NCBI GenBank assembly: GCA_020466095.1 | Contig: CM035806.1 | Span: 20,396,071-20,460,070, forward strand | Length of the DNA stretch: 64,000 nt | Direction of reading: 5' to 3' | Source: Chlorops oryzae | Taxonomy: Eukaryota > Arthropoda > Insecta > Diptera > Chloropidae | Shown here: in pieces, positions 44,800 to 56,049 of the stretch | How positions within the stretch are numbered: the stretch's first letter is position 1 | Layout of the letters: each line of letters begins with the position of its first letter | Made by a program: the position numbers and the translations under genes | The notes under the pieces: generated by a model | The model's database searches: none | What the model was told of the DNA's origin: nothing | Seen by the model: only the letters and a program-made list of their open reading frames with translations

Positions 44800-45128
44800 A
44801 AGTGACGGCAGCATCTTGTGAAGCCGGGAAATTTTTTGGCACTGTGCCATAGCTCCCAAAATATGCCATATTTTGATATAAAATAAAGACTGTGCAAGCA
44901 AACGTGGCACGTGCGGTTCGGCAGCTGCTGCTGAACATTGTAAACTAGTGCGACTACGTTTTTAGATAAAGAACGGATTTGTTCACATCTTTATGAATGG
45001 GGTGACGTAATGCTACGTCTACGTTGCTGTGATATACTAAAGTTGAGATTATGTTAATGGTTCAGACACTCACAACAATCGATTATTGCGGGATAAACAG
45101 TTATAGCACGTGTTTTGGCCGGTGCCAT
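44800..45128 (-). other. Segment shared with 31660-31997, copy 2
   Basis: Minus-strand ATG at 45128, 18 codons ending IIDC, donor GATTGTT|GTGAGT at 45074, then GCACGTGCC and GGGAGCTATGG blocks at matching spacing. Downstream frames stay open to ~44685 or ~44713 depending on the acceptor. Donor and spacing are kept but the leader is less hydrophobic than in copy 1. Confidence 0.35.
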
Positions 45129-45260
45129 TGCAATATGTCCAAATCGGTTGGCTTAACTCAATTTCTCCGCAAAGTATTCTTCAAAAAACAAAAAATGCAA
45201 TTCTGTAATTGTGTAAACAGAACGAAAATATTTCAACTCAATTCGACCTAAACAAACGGC

Positions 45261-45427
45261 CAGCAGCGTAGTGCGGGGGGAGGGGTAACTTCGAAGGGGA
45301 AATTAGCCAATTAATAGTTTAATTTTAATAAGTCGACTTTTCATTAATGGCAGGAGGCCGCGGCGTTTCCTCAATTGTACGTTCTCCCATTGTTCCCCGG
45401 GCGCCGACATGTTTCGTTACGCCACTG
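45261..45427. mobile_element. hAT-like MITE
   Basis: Ends CAGCAGCGTAGTG and GTTACGCCACTG are imperfect inverted repeats (CAG...CTG type). Flanking 8-mers CAAACGGC and AAAACGGC agree in 7 of 8, as expected of an aged 8-bp target duplication. Confidence 0.6.
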
Positions 45428-45609
45428 AAAACGGCTTTCTAAAAAGACCGCGATTGAGAGGTTCCATGGGTTTCACCGTTTCCAATAATCGATTTATTTA
45501 TAATCTTATCAAATTTCCTTCTAACCAATTTAGAAGTTCTTGTGAAGAAAGGAATTCAGAGTTGAAATTTCGATGACAGGTCGACAAATATATAGGAAAT
45601 GTATAACTT

Positions 45610-45965
45610 TAATGCAACCCTGTGCGTCCGATTACTTGTAATAAGCGTATGCGTTCAAGTAGCGAAAGTAAGTCAAAGTACTGATTTGTTTTTATACAGA
45701 GCGTAAGCAGGGTCCTAAGTAAAAATAGGAGACATCCGCCCACTGCCACGCCCACAAATGCATTTAAGGCGTTTTCAGTAAAATGCTTGTAACTTGCGAA
45801 CCGCTCAACACATTTCATTGATATTTGTTGCACTGGTAAACTACGTAAAGGGACATATCCTGGAAAAAAAATGGACGCCGTCCTCCTCGAGCCATTTTTT
45901 GGATCATTGGACAGCACTCTAACAAAAAATATGTGGGGCTTACACGGCACGTCAGTTGTCAATAC
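45610..45965 (-). repeat. Dispersed repeat family B, copy 3
   Basis: Reverse-strand relative of 23226-23850: CATCCGCCCACTGCCACGCC at 45733 and GTAACTTGCGAACCGCTCAAC near 45789. Confidence 0.7.
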
Positions 45966-46421
45966 CAAAGCATAGATAAGTGGTGCTCAATTTACAACTG
46001 AACATTCGCATTCGTAATCGCGAATATCGCGAAAACAACAAACAACTGACAGTTTAAAATTTATCACCATTAAGAATAAAAGTACGCACTTAGTAGTATA
46101 ATTTGCTGCACAACAGCAGAACAATAACCTTCGATTGTGCATTTTTATGTTCAAAAACACAAAAGGAATGAAAAAAAGTTTTGTCTTATGGCCGTCTTGT
46201 ATACATACATTTTTCGATTAATAAAAACAATTGTTTTTTGCGAAAAAACCTTGCTGCGAATTATATTTACTAACATTTATAAATACCATAATGAACGTCG
46301 TTCTTATCTGGCTAGTGTCCTATGACACAGCTCAACTTGTTTATTTCAATAATTGATTTGATTTCAATTCGCATTCAATAAACAGAGAAAGATAATATCT
46401 TTAAATGGTAAATATATCTTC

Positions 46422-46773
46422 TCAATAATTCAAATTCCGTAGCAATGCAACATACGAAGATGCAGATTGTAGAACCTGAATAAAGAAAAAAAAAAAAACG
46501 TTCATCACAATCATTGATTGCTTTAAGAATTTATGCTTTCAAAGAGAAAATACCGTAACAAACGATCTCATGTTAACGTCAAAGAAAATTGCTGTTATTT
46601 TACAAGGTTTCTGGGCTCGAGTCAGTGTAAAAAGAAAAATTTTCCGATCCGAAATTGACCAATTTTCCCAATTAATGCTCTCGAAGGCGGTAGTAGCAAC
46701 CAGATCGCACTAAAATCGAACAAAAGATGGAAAACACAAAAAATTCTTGGATATTGCTCAATGCAGTATCACA

Positions 46774-46816
<43 letters not shown>

Positions 46817-46871
46817 TCTCTCTCTCTCCTTCCCTCTCTCTCTCCTTCTCTCTCTCCTTCTCTCTCTCTCT

Positions 46872-46904
<33 letters not shown>

Positions 46905-46954
46905 CTTCTCTCTCTCTCTCTCCTTCCTCTCTCTCTCTCTCTCTCCTTCTCTCT

Positions 46955-47022
<68 letters not shown>

Positions 47023-48195
47023 TCTCTCTCTCTCTTCTCTCTCTCTCTCTCTCTCTCACTCACTCTCTGTCTTACCCGATTTTGTAGATATTGACCACCG
47101 AAACTATATATCGCTAACTGAAGAAGTATAACCACCATGAAAAACATCAAATAAAGTATCTGTGATATTTCGCGAACCCTTCCCAATTGAAATGCCCCGA
47201 AACAAAGTGGCATCGAACTCGTCATGAACTGGGCAAAGGCAATTGTCCGGAATACTTCATCGAAACGTTCAGCCAGTTCCAAAGTTTGTTGATGGTACGC
47301 AACACAATCAATAATCGATTTTCGTAAATTAGCTTTATCTTCCTCTTTGGCTAATTGTTCCATTTTCAATTGAACAATTCGGAATTGTGCTGCGATGTTA
47401 TAGATCGCCCATGAGAACAATGAATCGATACCTCCAAACATAAAGACCACATTATATGTCACAACCAAATTCCACATATAATTTAAGCATATATTCACTG
47501 GATTATCCAAGCTTAAAACATACCTAAAGATTATTCAGATTAGATATAAAAAAAAAACTTTTTTAAAAACATTTGGAAGCATCAGAAACTTACGTGGCCA
47601 TCGCCGGCATCTTTACCGTGAACTCTCCTGTGTTGATTAATGTGACAACACTTATAACAAGGTATGGAACTGTTCCGAGAAAAGCACTCAATAAAATCGA
47701 ACAAACATAAGCCAAATTTATTTTCACAACCCTCCTGTTCTCCTCAGCTAGAATTTTCACTTCGTTCTCATTTGCTGTTGGCAGAAAAAATTTTTTTTTT
47801 TAGATATTAATAATGGAGTTTGTTTGTTTTTTTGTTGCATCTCACTCACCATTCAGGGCCAGCTCCCAAATCCGATAAACGATTTCGATTATTTCCCGTT
47901 GCTTTTTAAAGAGGATTATAACGTTAAAAAGTGACGGCAAAATTTTCGAATTCATGATCAAAGACTCTGAGTATAAATCTGGGTATCGAATGTGTGTGAA
48001 TATGAAATGGATGATGGCAACTGAGAAAAGCGCCACTAATAAGTTGCTGAAAATGGAAAAGCGAGGACGGAAAAACGGTTTCTTGTCCAAACAGAAATCA
48101 AAGCCAATAGCATATAACGTTTTATATTCGATGTAAAAATATCGTTTGACTTGAAGCTTTTTTGCTAGAATTTCGTATCTTTTAAGCATGCTCAT
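46422..48195 (-). CDS. Odorant receptor (7tm_6), unit 1 of tandem duplication
   Basis: Five exons join in frame: 48195-47850, 47774-47594, 47523-47076, 46709-46554, 46475-46422 (1185 nt, 394 aa, typical for insect ORs). All junctions are GT/AG and phases agree with the paralogue at 37-40 kb. Exon 1 has MLKRYEILAKKLQVKRYFYI and the first membrane helices; exon 3 has FMFGGIDSLFSWAIYNIAAQ and AYHQQTLELAERF; exon 4 has PCKITAIFFDVNMRSFVT; exon 5 ends SSYVALLRNLNY. Family role: ligand-binding subunit working with Orco in olfactory neurons. Intron 3 begins GTAAGA and is filled by a ~290-bp CT tract. I cannot assign a named Drosophila orthologue. Confidence 0.9.
46778..47070 (+). repeat. (CT)n tract in intron 3 of the odorant receptor
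   Basis: About 290 bp of CT repeats; the same intron in the 58-kb copy has only ~35 bp (58685-58722). Frames running through it (RERERE) are spurious. Confidence 0.97.
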
Positions 48196-48469
48196 TTCAG
48201 TCTAGACTATTCGGATTCACTTATGATAGGAAAACAAAAATCTGAATGACCCCAAACATATACACATAGTTATATTTATATACGAATTTTTTGTGGGAGA
48301 AAATTCAATAGCTTCTATTTAAAATGGACAAAATTGTTGAATTATAGTTATTAGCAGGTGAGTAAAAAATAATTACGTTAATTGAACGGTTTGTGGACAA
48401 TTCTCTAAAGACAGTCGAAACTCTCTAAAGCGAACGACTCTGTTGCGTATATTCGTCTTACCAAACTAA

Positions 48470-50340
48470 CATATCGATATTTCCTTTTTTAAGGGTTATG
48501 CCTTCAAGTGCAAAATTTTCGAATTCATGATCAAAGACTCGTGCAGTATAAATCTGTGTCAGTCTGAATGTAATGTGAATATGAACATGGATGCTGGCTT
48601 ACTGAGAAATAGCGGCACTAATAAGTTGCTGAAAATTACGGTAGAGAGCGAGGACGGAATCAAACGGTTTCTTGTCCAAACATGATCAAAGCCAATAGCA
48701 TATAACCGTTTAGTAATTTTCGATGTAAATCCTATCGTTATGACTTGACATACTTTTTTGCTTGAATTTCGTATCTTTTAAGCATGCTCATTTCAGTCTA
48801 GACCTATTCGAGAATTCACCTTATGATAGGAAAACTTAAATCTGAAATGACCCCAAACGTATACACATAGTTATATTTATGTAGCCCAATCCTTCCCTCA
48901 GTGGGACGAATTCAATAGTCTGTCCGATTTAAAATGGACAAAATTGTTGAATCTATAGTTAGTTAGCAGGTGAGTAAAAAATAATTTACCCGATTAATTG
49001 AACGGTTATGTGGACATATTCTCTAAGAGACAGTCGAAACTCTCTAAAGCGAACGACTCTGTTGCGTAGGATTCGTCCTTACCAAACTCGATATCGAATT
49101 CTTTAGTGTTATGCCTTCTAGTGCATGTACTCTCCTCGTGCAACAAATTGTGTCAGTCTGAACTAATGCGATGAACAGAGCTCTTACTGTAAATACGGCC
49201 TCGAGTTGAGAAAATTACGGTAGAGTAGCGTGCGGAATCAAAGCTGGGAAAATGTCTTAATATAAACCGTTTAGTAATTTTCTGAAATCCTTTTATTTCG
49301 GGCAGTTCTTTGTGGCTTGTCTCGAACGTAGGTAGCTGTCCCAGTAAGACATTCTTTTTGACGATAAGGCCGGGCAAAGAACTTAAAGACACATGACCAG
49401 CGTTACCAGATGAATTGATGTAGCCCAATCCGTCCCTCAGTAGCGTCTGTCTGTCCGATTGCAAGAAGCTCTTATCTAAGGTAGTTGGGTTTTTTTCCCA
49501 GAAATTGCGGTATGCCTCGAAAGAGACAGTGGCCAGTGAGGAACTGATACCGTTCGAGGATGGGATTGGTCGAAGATGTTTTTGAGTGTTACTTCTAGTA
49601 CTGTACTTCCTGGATCAATTTTTATTGATCTCTTAACGATTTACAGAAGATGGCCAGGTTTGTCTAGGTAGGTGCCGGCAGCTAATTGCTAATTGTCGAT
49701 GTCTGAAATTTTGTTTTCGGGCAGGTTCGGTGAGGCTGGTCTGAATAGGTGTGTCTTCAGTAGATGACAGTCTTTTTGACTGATAAGGCCAGTGGGACTG
49801 ACACAGATGTTGGAGAATAGGATTCCTCCTCTCCTCCGAAGCGACAGCTGCCGGCAATTTAGTCAATTGTAATGGGGCCTCGCCAGTTTCCTTGCGATGC
49901 ACCCTGTGCCCCGGTAACCAGCACAGTGGATACCAGCTGAGAACTGATACCGTCTGATCGTGAAGATGATTTCCTGAGTTTCATTAGGTCCGCTGGATCG
50001 TCTCTTGTTCAGAGATGCCAGGTTTGTCTAGTAATCCCTCAGAAATCTTTCTCGACCAAAGCTTGTTTCCAGGTTGATATATTTCTTTACCTGTCGGAAT
50101 GGTTCACTGAGCCAGTGGGACCTCCTATGCTTGGAAATAGGAGGTCTGCTGGAAGTCGATGTGCCCAATTTAGCAAGGTAATCGGCCTCGCAGTTTCCTA
50201 AGATGTCTGTAAGCCGCGGTACCCAGCAAGTGGATACCGCTGAATGTTCCGCTATCGCGTTAAGAGATTTCCGAGCATTCTAGCCAGCCTGGATTGTCGG
50301 TGATAAATGTAGAATTTCGTGCCAAATATCGTGATTATAG
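48470..50340. other. Interleaved (chimeric) consensus segment
   Basis: Sequence here reads as two different parts of the 59.5-61.3 kb copy woven together. For example 48513-48860 spells OR exon 1 and its upstream flank with extra bases that spell 60.12-60.30 kb; 48870-48930 mixes 59.92 with 60.41 kb; 49300-49400 mixes 60.30 with 60.68 kb. Not biologically plausible as evolved DNA; treat as unreliable consensus. Short open frames here should be ignored. Confidence 0.75.
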
Positions 50341-50341
50341 A

Positions 50342-53100
50342 TTAGTCACCTGTCGGCGTGGTAATGGCCACTGACCTCCGCTTGAAATACACTGCAGGGG
50401 TCAGGCAGCGGATGGTATATCCGCATTCGAAGCAGAGTGACGGGGTGCGATAGTCAATATCTGTCGGGATTCTGAAATCTTTTGTCAAGATTTGTGAGTG
50501 ACCAGTGTCTGTTCTGGTCCATCGGCAGACGGTATTCAATCGCGCAGCCGCGATCTTTGCTTGTTGTCTGATGAGGAGTGATGTTGGTAACCAACGAAGG
50601 AGTGTAAAAAGTGCCTTGGAAGGGGTAGTCCTCAGTGCTCTTGTTACCAGTAGAGCGGACTGTCTCCTCACCCTGTCTAAGGCTTGAATATACGAGGATT
50701 TATAGGTGATCGGCCACCAAAAGGTTGAGCCGTATAGAAGGATCGGTTCCACCACAGCTTGGTTGAGCCATATTGTAGAGTTGGAGGAAAGTCCCCATTT
50801 TGTGCCTATTGCCGTTTTACAGCAGTATAACGCACAGAGTGCTTTTCTGGATCTCTCCTTGGTGTTTTCTCTCCATAGGAGCTTAGAGTCGAGTATCAGC
50901 CCTAAGTATTGGACTTGGCTGCTTAGTTTCAAGACAACCCCATTTATTTTTTGTAGGTTGAAAGATGGGATCTTGTATCTTCAGGAGAAGAGTACGAGTT
51001 CCGTTTTATTAGGATTGATTTTTAGTCCACACTCCCCGCTCCAGCGGCTGAGTGTTCCTAGATGTTGGGATATCATGTCCGACATAATGTCGAGGTGCTT
51101 CTCGGTGACGGATACTGCAATGTCATCCGCGTACTGCTACCACATTGCATCCGATGTCATCGAGTACAGCTAGCAGAGGGTTGACAACCAGATTCCAGAG
51201 AAGGGGGAGAGGACACCTCCTTGGGGTGTTCCTCTCTCCACTTCTCTGCTGTGCTGCGTGTTCCCCACCGACGCAGTGATGGTCCTATCAGTAAGTAGAT
51301 TTCTCACTATGTTGTTTATCATGTCATCAACTCCCAAGTTGGATAAAGTTGACGTCACAGCTTGTGGGTAGACGTTGTTGAACGCCCCCTCTATGTCTAC
51401 AAACGCGCTGAGCGTGTATTCTTTGTGAGAAAGTGATTTCTCAATTCGTTAGGTTGTTTTGTGAATTACTGTCTCTACAGAGTTGCTTTTGGTATAGGCA
51501 TGTTGAGATCCAGATAGACAATCGATACTGATGGTATCGTTTATGAAGTAGCCAAGGATCCTCTCGAAAGTTTTCAGAAGAAAGGATGAAAGGCTGATGG
51601 GACGAAAGTCCTTCGGTTTCGTATGACTTGCTTTGCCTGCCTTAGAGATGAAGATTACTCTGTACTCCCGCCAATTAACGGGAATATGAGAGAACTTCAT
51701 ACAAGCATTGTAAATCATTCTAAGCCAGGGAATCGCCCACTCGACGAGCGTTGCAGGTCGGTTGGTATGATGCCATCTGGGCCAGGGGATTTAAAAGGGG
51801 CGAACGATTTGATCGCCCATTTGACATGGTTCTGACTTATTCTCTTTCTTGGGGATGGATAAGAATCAGTGGAGTGATGTTTGGGAGGAAGTCTGTGCTC
51901 AGACTCCTGGTAGCTACCTTGGAAGTGAGTGTTCAGGAGGACCTCCTGGGTTTCTGAGGGAGTATCTGTCCAGATCCCGTTCTGCCTTTGGATGCAACCT
52001 GGGTACCTTGGCGACGAGCTTAGGATTTTGCGTAGGCGGTTCGTTTCGGTGACGCTTTCTATTTTATCACAGAAGCTTCTCCAGGACGATAGCCTTGATT
52101 TTTTTGACGGCGTACCTAAATATTCGTAGGCTCTCCCTATAGGATTGCCAGTCCGATGTTCTTCTGGCTTCATTGAAGCATTTTCTCCAAGTCCTCCTTA
52201 GGATAGCGATTTCCGCATTCCACCAGAGAGGTTTGAGTTTGCCCCTAAATTTAGTGGGTTAACATGCTGCTTTGGCCGCGGTTTCGTAGGCCAACGTAAA
52301 AGTGTCTACTGTTTCATCTAAGCTATCTATGCTCTGGATGGAAGCAGGTGTCGGATCAAGTGCATACTTTAAGGAAGAGTGAAAGTTCTCCCACTTTGTA
52401 CGCTTCGTATTCGTGAACCTAGCTGGCGTTTAAGTATCTTACTCCCCAACTATAAAGTATTATATCTATGGTCTGACAGTGAGCAGTCCGAAGAGACCGT
52501 CCACTGCCGGACAAGGCTAGATGACCGTTCACTAATTAATGTGAGGTCTAGGACCTCGCTACGGTTCGAGGTCAAGAATGTAGGTTCCTCAACTATGTTA
52601 GCTACCGTAAGGCAGCTGCATAATATAAAATCAAATAGTGACTCACCCCTTTCATTCGTGTCGGTGCTGCCCCACACCTGATGATAGGAGTTGGCATCCG
52701 CCCCTATGATGATGGGGATGTGTGTCCGGTTGGCTTCTGCTGTCAAGGCCCTTAGGAGGTTGCCTGGAGGGTTAGGCCCGTGGCCATGCGCCATGTAGCA
52801 GGACGCTATCCACAGTGGCGAACCACCCGCTCTGACCGCTATGCTGACGTTGTCGTCATCGCAGAACCTGTTGAGTGCAATCATATCAATTGAATTCTTA
52901 ACCAGGATACAGGCTCGCATCTTACCTGTACCATGTGATACCAGGGTGTAGCCTGGTTGGTTTAACCCACAAAACCGCTCATACGAGACCCAAGGTTCCT
53001 GGATAAGGCATATGTCCTCCCCTGTTTTTGCCAGACGGAAGAGTAGTGCTGCCGACGCAGCCTGAGAATGGTGAAGGTTAATCTGCAATACCTTCACCAT
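50342..53100 (-). pseudogene. Retrotransposon ORF2 (endonuclease-RT), broken
   Basis: Endonuclease at 53100-52450: VLQINLHHSQAASAALLFRL, CLIQEPW, IIIGADANSYHQVWGS, LDLTLIS. Finger/palm fragments: PGPDGIIPTDLQ (~51790), PISLSSFLLKTFERILGYFI (~51590), GTPQGGVLSPFSG (~51210). The YADD motif at ~51120-51140 is disrupted by one extra base compared with unit 2. Thumb and connection at 50932-50342 (YLGLILDSKLLWRENTKE). Several frameshifts separate the parts. Confidence 0.8.
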
Positions 53101-54504
53101 TCTTAGGCTGGCAGATTATTGTCTGGCTCAGATCCTCGTCACGAGAGAAGGAGGAGACTTCTTCTTGCTCTGAACCCAGGACAAGATCGAAGAAGTCCCC
53201 CGCCAGCTGGGTAGTCGAGGCTGTACTGCATCCGTCGTCGGATTGCAGGGCCTCCTTCTCCGAGTTGTCTTCCGTTTGGATGGTGAGACTGGTGGCTCCC
53301 TGCACAGGAGGTGCTGACGCTGAGCCACTTGATGCGCTGCTGGTTTTGTCGCCCTTGTATATGCAGAGCGTGGCCGACTCGACACCGTAGTTGACCACGC
53401 CCATCCTCTGAAGCAGTGGCGTGAGGGACTCTTCGTTTAACACGATGAGTGCCTCATGCATGTTGCCGCGGGGCTCACTGACCTTGACCACCTTCCAGTC
53501 ATGGGTTGGGAGATCAAGGTTGCTGAGCTTCAGCACTTCGAAAATCTCCTCGGGCGACGATGGCTCGATAGGTAGCCTACCCTTTGACCTAGGCCGGCTA
53601 GGGATCTGGTCTTAAGTAACCGCCTTTATCATGGCGACGGGCCTAACCTCTCCTACCTGCTCGATTGCAAGCTTGTACAGAGCCGCTGAGCGTTGATCTG
53701 CACAAGCTATCAACTTAACTGGCCCTGATTTCATCCTGCGTCCCTGCATACGGGAGAGGGACCAGGATGAGCACGGACAACGTATCTGTAGACGCGCATG
53801 AGAGCCAGCTGTACCAACTTCCAGTTAGCTGGGCAGATGGTGCCGTCGCTCTTGTTGGCGTCAATGATGGCCCATATGAGCGAGTTCTTTGCGATCTCGC
53901 TGTGGTGTCGTGTATTTGTGTTGGGCTTGGTGACAAGCCTGGTCCTCTTTCCACCTTGAGAGGTGGGGGGAGTGGTGGTCTTTACGGCCTTTTGCCGTTT
54001 CTTAGTTGCCCCTGTGACAGGTGGCAGGCTCTCGGGTCGAATCGCGACGTTTTTCTTGGCCCACTCAATGGAGGCCTTGTCGCTTTCCGTTAAGCAGCTC
54101 GGGTCCGATTTCTCGTACTTTGCGAGAATACGCAGAGCAGATCTCCGGCTCCTGTAGGCCCGGGTGGAGGCATTGGTCGCCTTGGATGCCGTGGAGGCGG
54201 TGCTGGCTTCGTTCACCTTCAGGACAGGCTTGCTTGCCGAAGGTCTTGCGATTCCCGTTGAAGCAGTTGAAACAGTCACAGTGCCATTGCCTCGCGAGGT
54301 GGAGGGCAAAGTGCTGTCTCTTACCGGAGTGGTGAGAGCAATAACACTTTGCCTCAAGATTTTCTTTTGTGGCGGCCCCCGTTTAAGGTTGGGCGGACCA
54401 CTTTTTGTAATGCCACCTAGAGTGCACTTTTTCTGTCCCCCTGACGGGTTGGACGTTTTTGGGATTGCTTTGGGATAGAAACTGAACCAAGGCATATTTA
54501 TCAA
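53078..54504 (-). pseudogene. Retrotransposon ORF1 (DUF4780-like), broken
   Basis: 54504-53731 encodes a Lys/Ser/Thr-rich N-terminus, RSRRSALRILAKYEKSDPSC and WAIIDANKSDGTICPANWKL, the start of the DUF4780-type domain common in ORF1 of fly non-LTR elements. The domain continues in another frame (LNLPTHDWKV-like segment, 53536-53078) after a frameshift and an in-frame TAA near 53617. Family function: nucleic-acid-binding partner of the retrotransposon RNP. The end overlaps the ORF2 start at 53100. Confidence 0.75.
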
Positions 54505-55455
54505 GGTGGTGGCAGTAGTACAACAATTGTGTCAAAAAAAACTCGGAAATGTCAAAATCAGCTGCGATTTGTATACATACATATTGTTCAAGTATAAAAA
54601 TTTGTTATGAGACCCCTATCCTGTCTGTTGAAAGATGTTGTTTTGTGTGGTTGGTTCTTACGGTGCGCCGTGTGCACTGGCAGTATCCGGCTGCTTCAGT
54701 CTCCGGGGGGGCTCCTACACTACAACATAAGAACCAAATATTCCATTTGGATAGGCATCCGAACAAAAAAATGAGAAATTCACACGGAAAATATATACCA
54801 AATCCCTAACGCAAAAGAAATCGGGAATTAAAACGAATCTGTCTTTACTTTACATTACTCCTTCGATCCAACATAATGAAACGTAAAAGTAGCGTTTATT
54901 AGTTTCAAGCTACTCCTTGCCCGCCCTACCTTGGATTCACTAGCTGTCACGCGAATCCCCAATGGATAATGGACAATTGTTTTAAATTTCAGACCATAAC
55001 TATCAATTTAATCGGACATGATTTCAAATCATTTATAATACGATAATTGTATGCATACAAAATTACATACGTACATATACTACACTTAGTACCCTACTAG
55101 GTTTTTATAGGTATGTTCATCACAAAAGCAAAATATACAAAATCAACAGAAAAGTAAACCGCGGAATTACTATGGACAATTAGGCTCATTCACTTTAATA
55201 TTTAGAATTTGCTTTGATAGGAATAAACGCGAATGGCAAAAAAAAAACCAAAAGAAATAAGTTAAATGTCACATCACATACACGTAGGTATACGATTTCG
55301 CGTTGATAATTATTGCGAATTAAGTCTGGTAAGCTTACTTGCGTTTTGCTGATGATCACGTTGCTGGAGCGACTCTTGTAGAAGGCCTTCTTTTGGGAGC
55401 TGCGGCAGCGACGATGTGGGTATGAATCAGAGAGCTGCAACGGATACATAGTTTT
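54505..55455. other. LINE 5' flank and spacer
   Basis: 54505 to ~54830 is probably the retrotransposon 5' UTR, with G-rich patches. Beyond it AT-rich DNA without recognisable genes. Confidence 0.4.
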
Positions 55456-55459
55456 TGTG

Positions 55460-56045
55460 TACACTCGAGTGTGTGGATCAGATTTGGTTTGAATCAAACC
55501 CTTTAGTACAACACTCGTAATGTCTCGTGTGCGCATGAGTTGAACACGAGCATGTTGTGCGCTAAACTCGAGTTCTTTTCATACACTCTGTTCGGGTTCG
55601 AGTGTTTTTAAGTCGTGCATACCCAATAAACTCGAGTGTATCTCGAGTGTGTTATCTACGTTTTTCTACAGAAAAATATGTATGACAGCTGCAACGCACA
55701 CGGAACTTTTGTGTAAATTAGTCATATTTGAGCCGGCCCACATATGTACATACGCACATACACCTTTATTCTCCGCATTTGACTCTGATATTTACCCCTT
55801 TTTCTGTTTCTATACCCATAGAACTCGAGTTGAACTCAAGTTTGAGTGGTTTTTTCGGATCAGTTTGGGTATAACATACCCGAAATGAGAGTCTGAATAC
55901 ACGTACAACAAAGTTCGAGTTAGGTGCTCGAACTCGAAAATAAGATTTCGGGTGTGCAACTCGATCGAGCACATAGCTGCGAAGTTTGATATTCTACTTG
56001 TTCTGAATTTTCAGCAAGGGTGTTCGAATACGCTCGAGCACACTC
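55460..56045. repeat. Cluster of ACTCGAGT/CTCGAG palindromes
   Basis: CTCGAG occurs at about 55464, 55567, 55631, 55643, 55823 and 56031, most as ACTCGAGT, with further GTTCGAGT and CTCGAACTCGA variants between. Far above chance for ~600 bp of AT-rich DNA. Function unknown. Confidence 0.6.
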
Positions 56046-56049
56046 AAAG

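Larger units (their letters stand above)
49600..54504 (-). mobile_element. Non-LTR retrotransposon (LOA/Jockey-like), unit 1
   Basis: The minus strand holds an ORF1 with a DUF4780-like region, an ORF2 with apurinic-type endonuclease and RT, and an RNase H/C-terminal region that falls partly in the unreliable stretch. The 3' end is near 49600 (TCAATTTTTATTGA). Multiple frame lesions make it non-autonomous now. Confidence 0.85.

Noticed and set aside
50505..54478. Many plus-strand open frames of 60-155 codons across the LINE
   Set aside because: They are antisense shadows of the degenerate minus-strand ORF1/ORF2.
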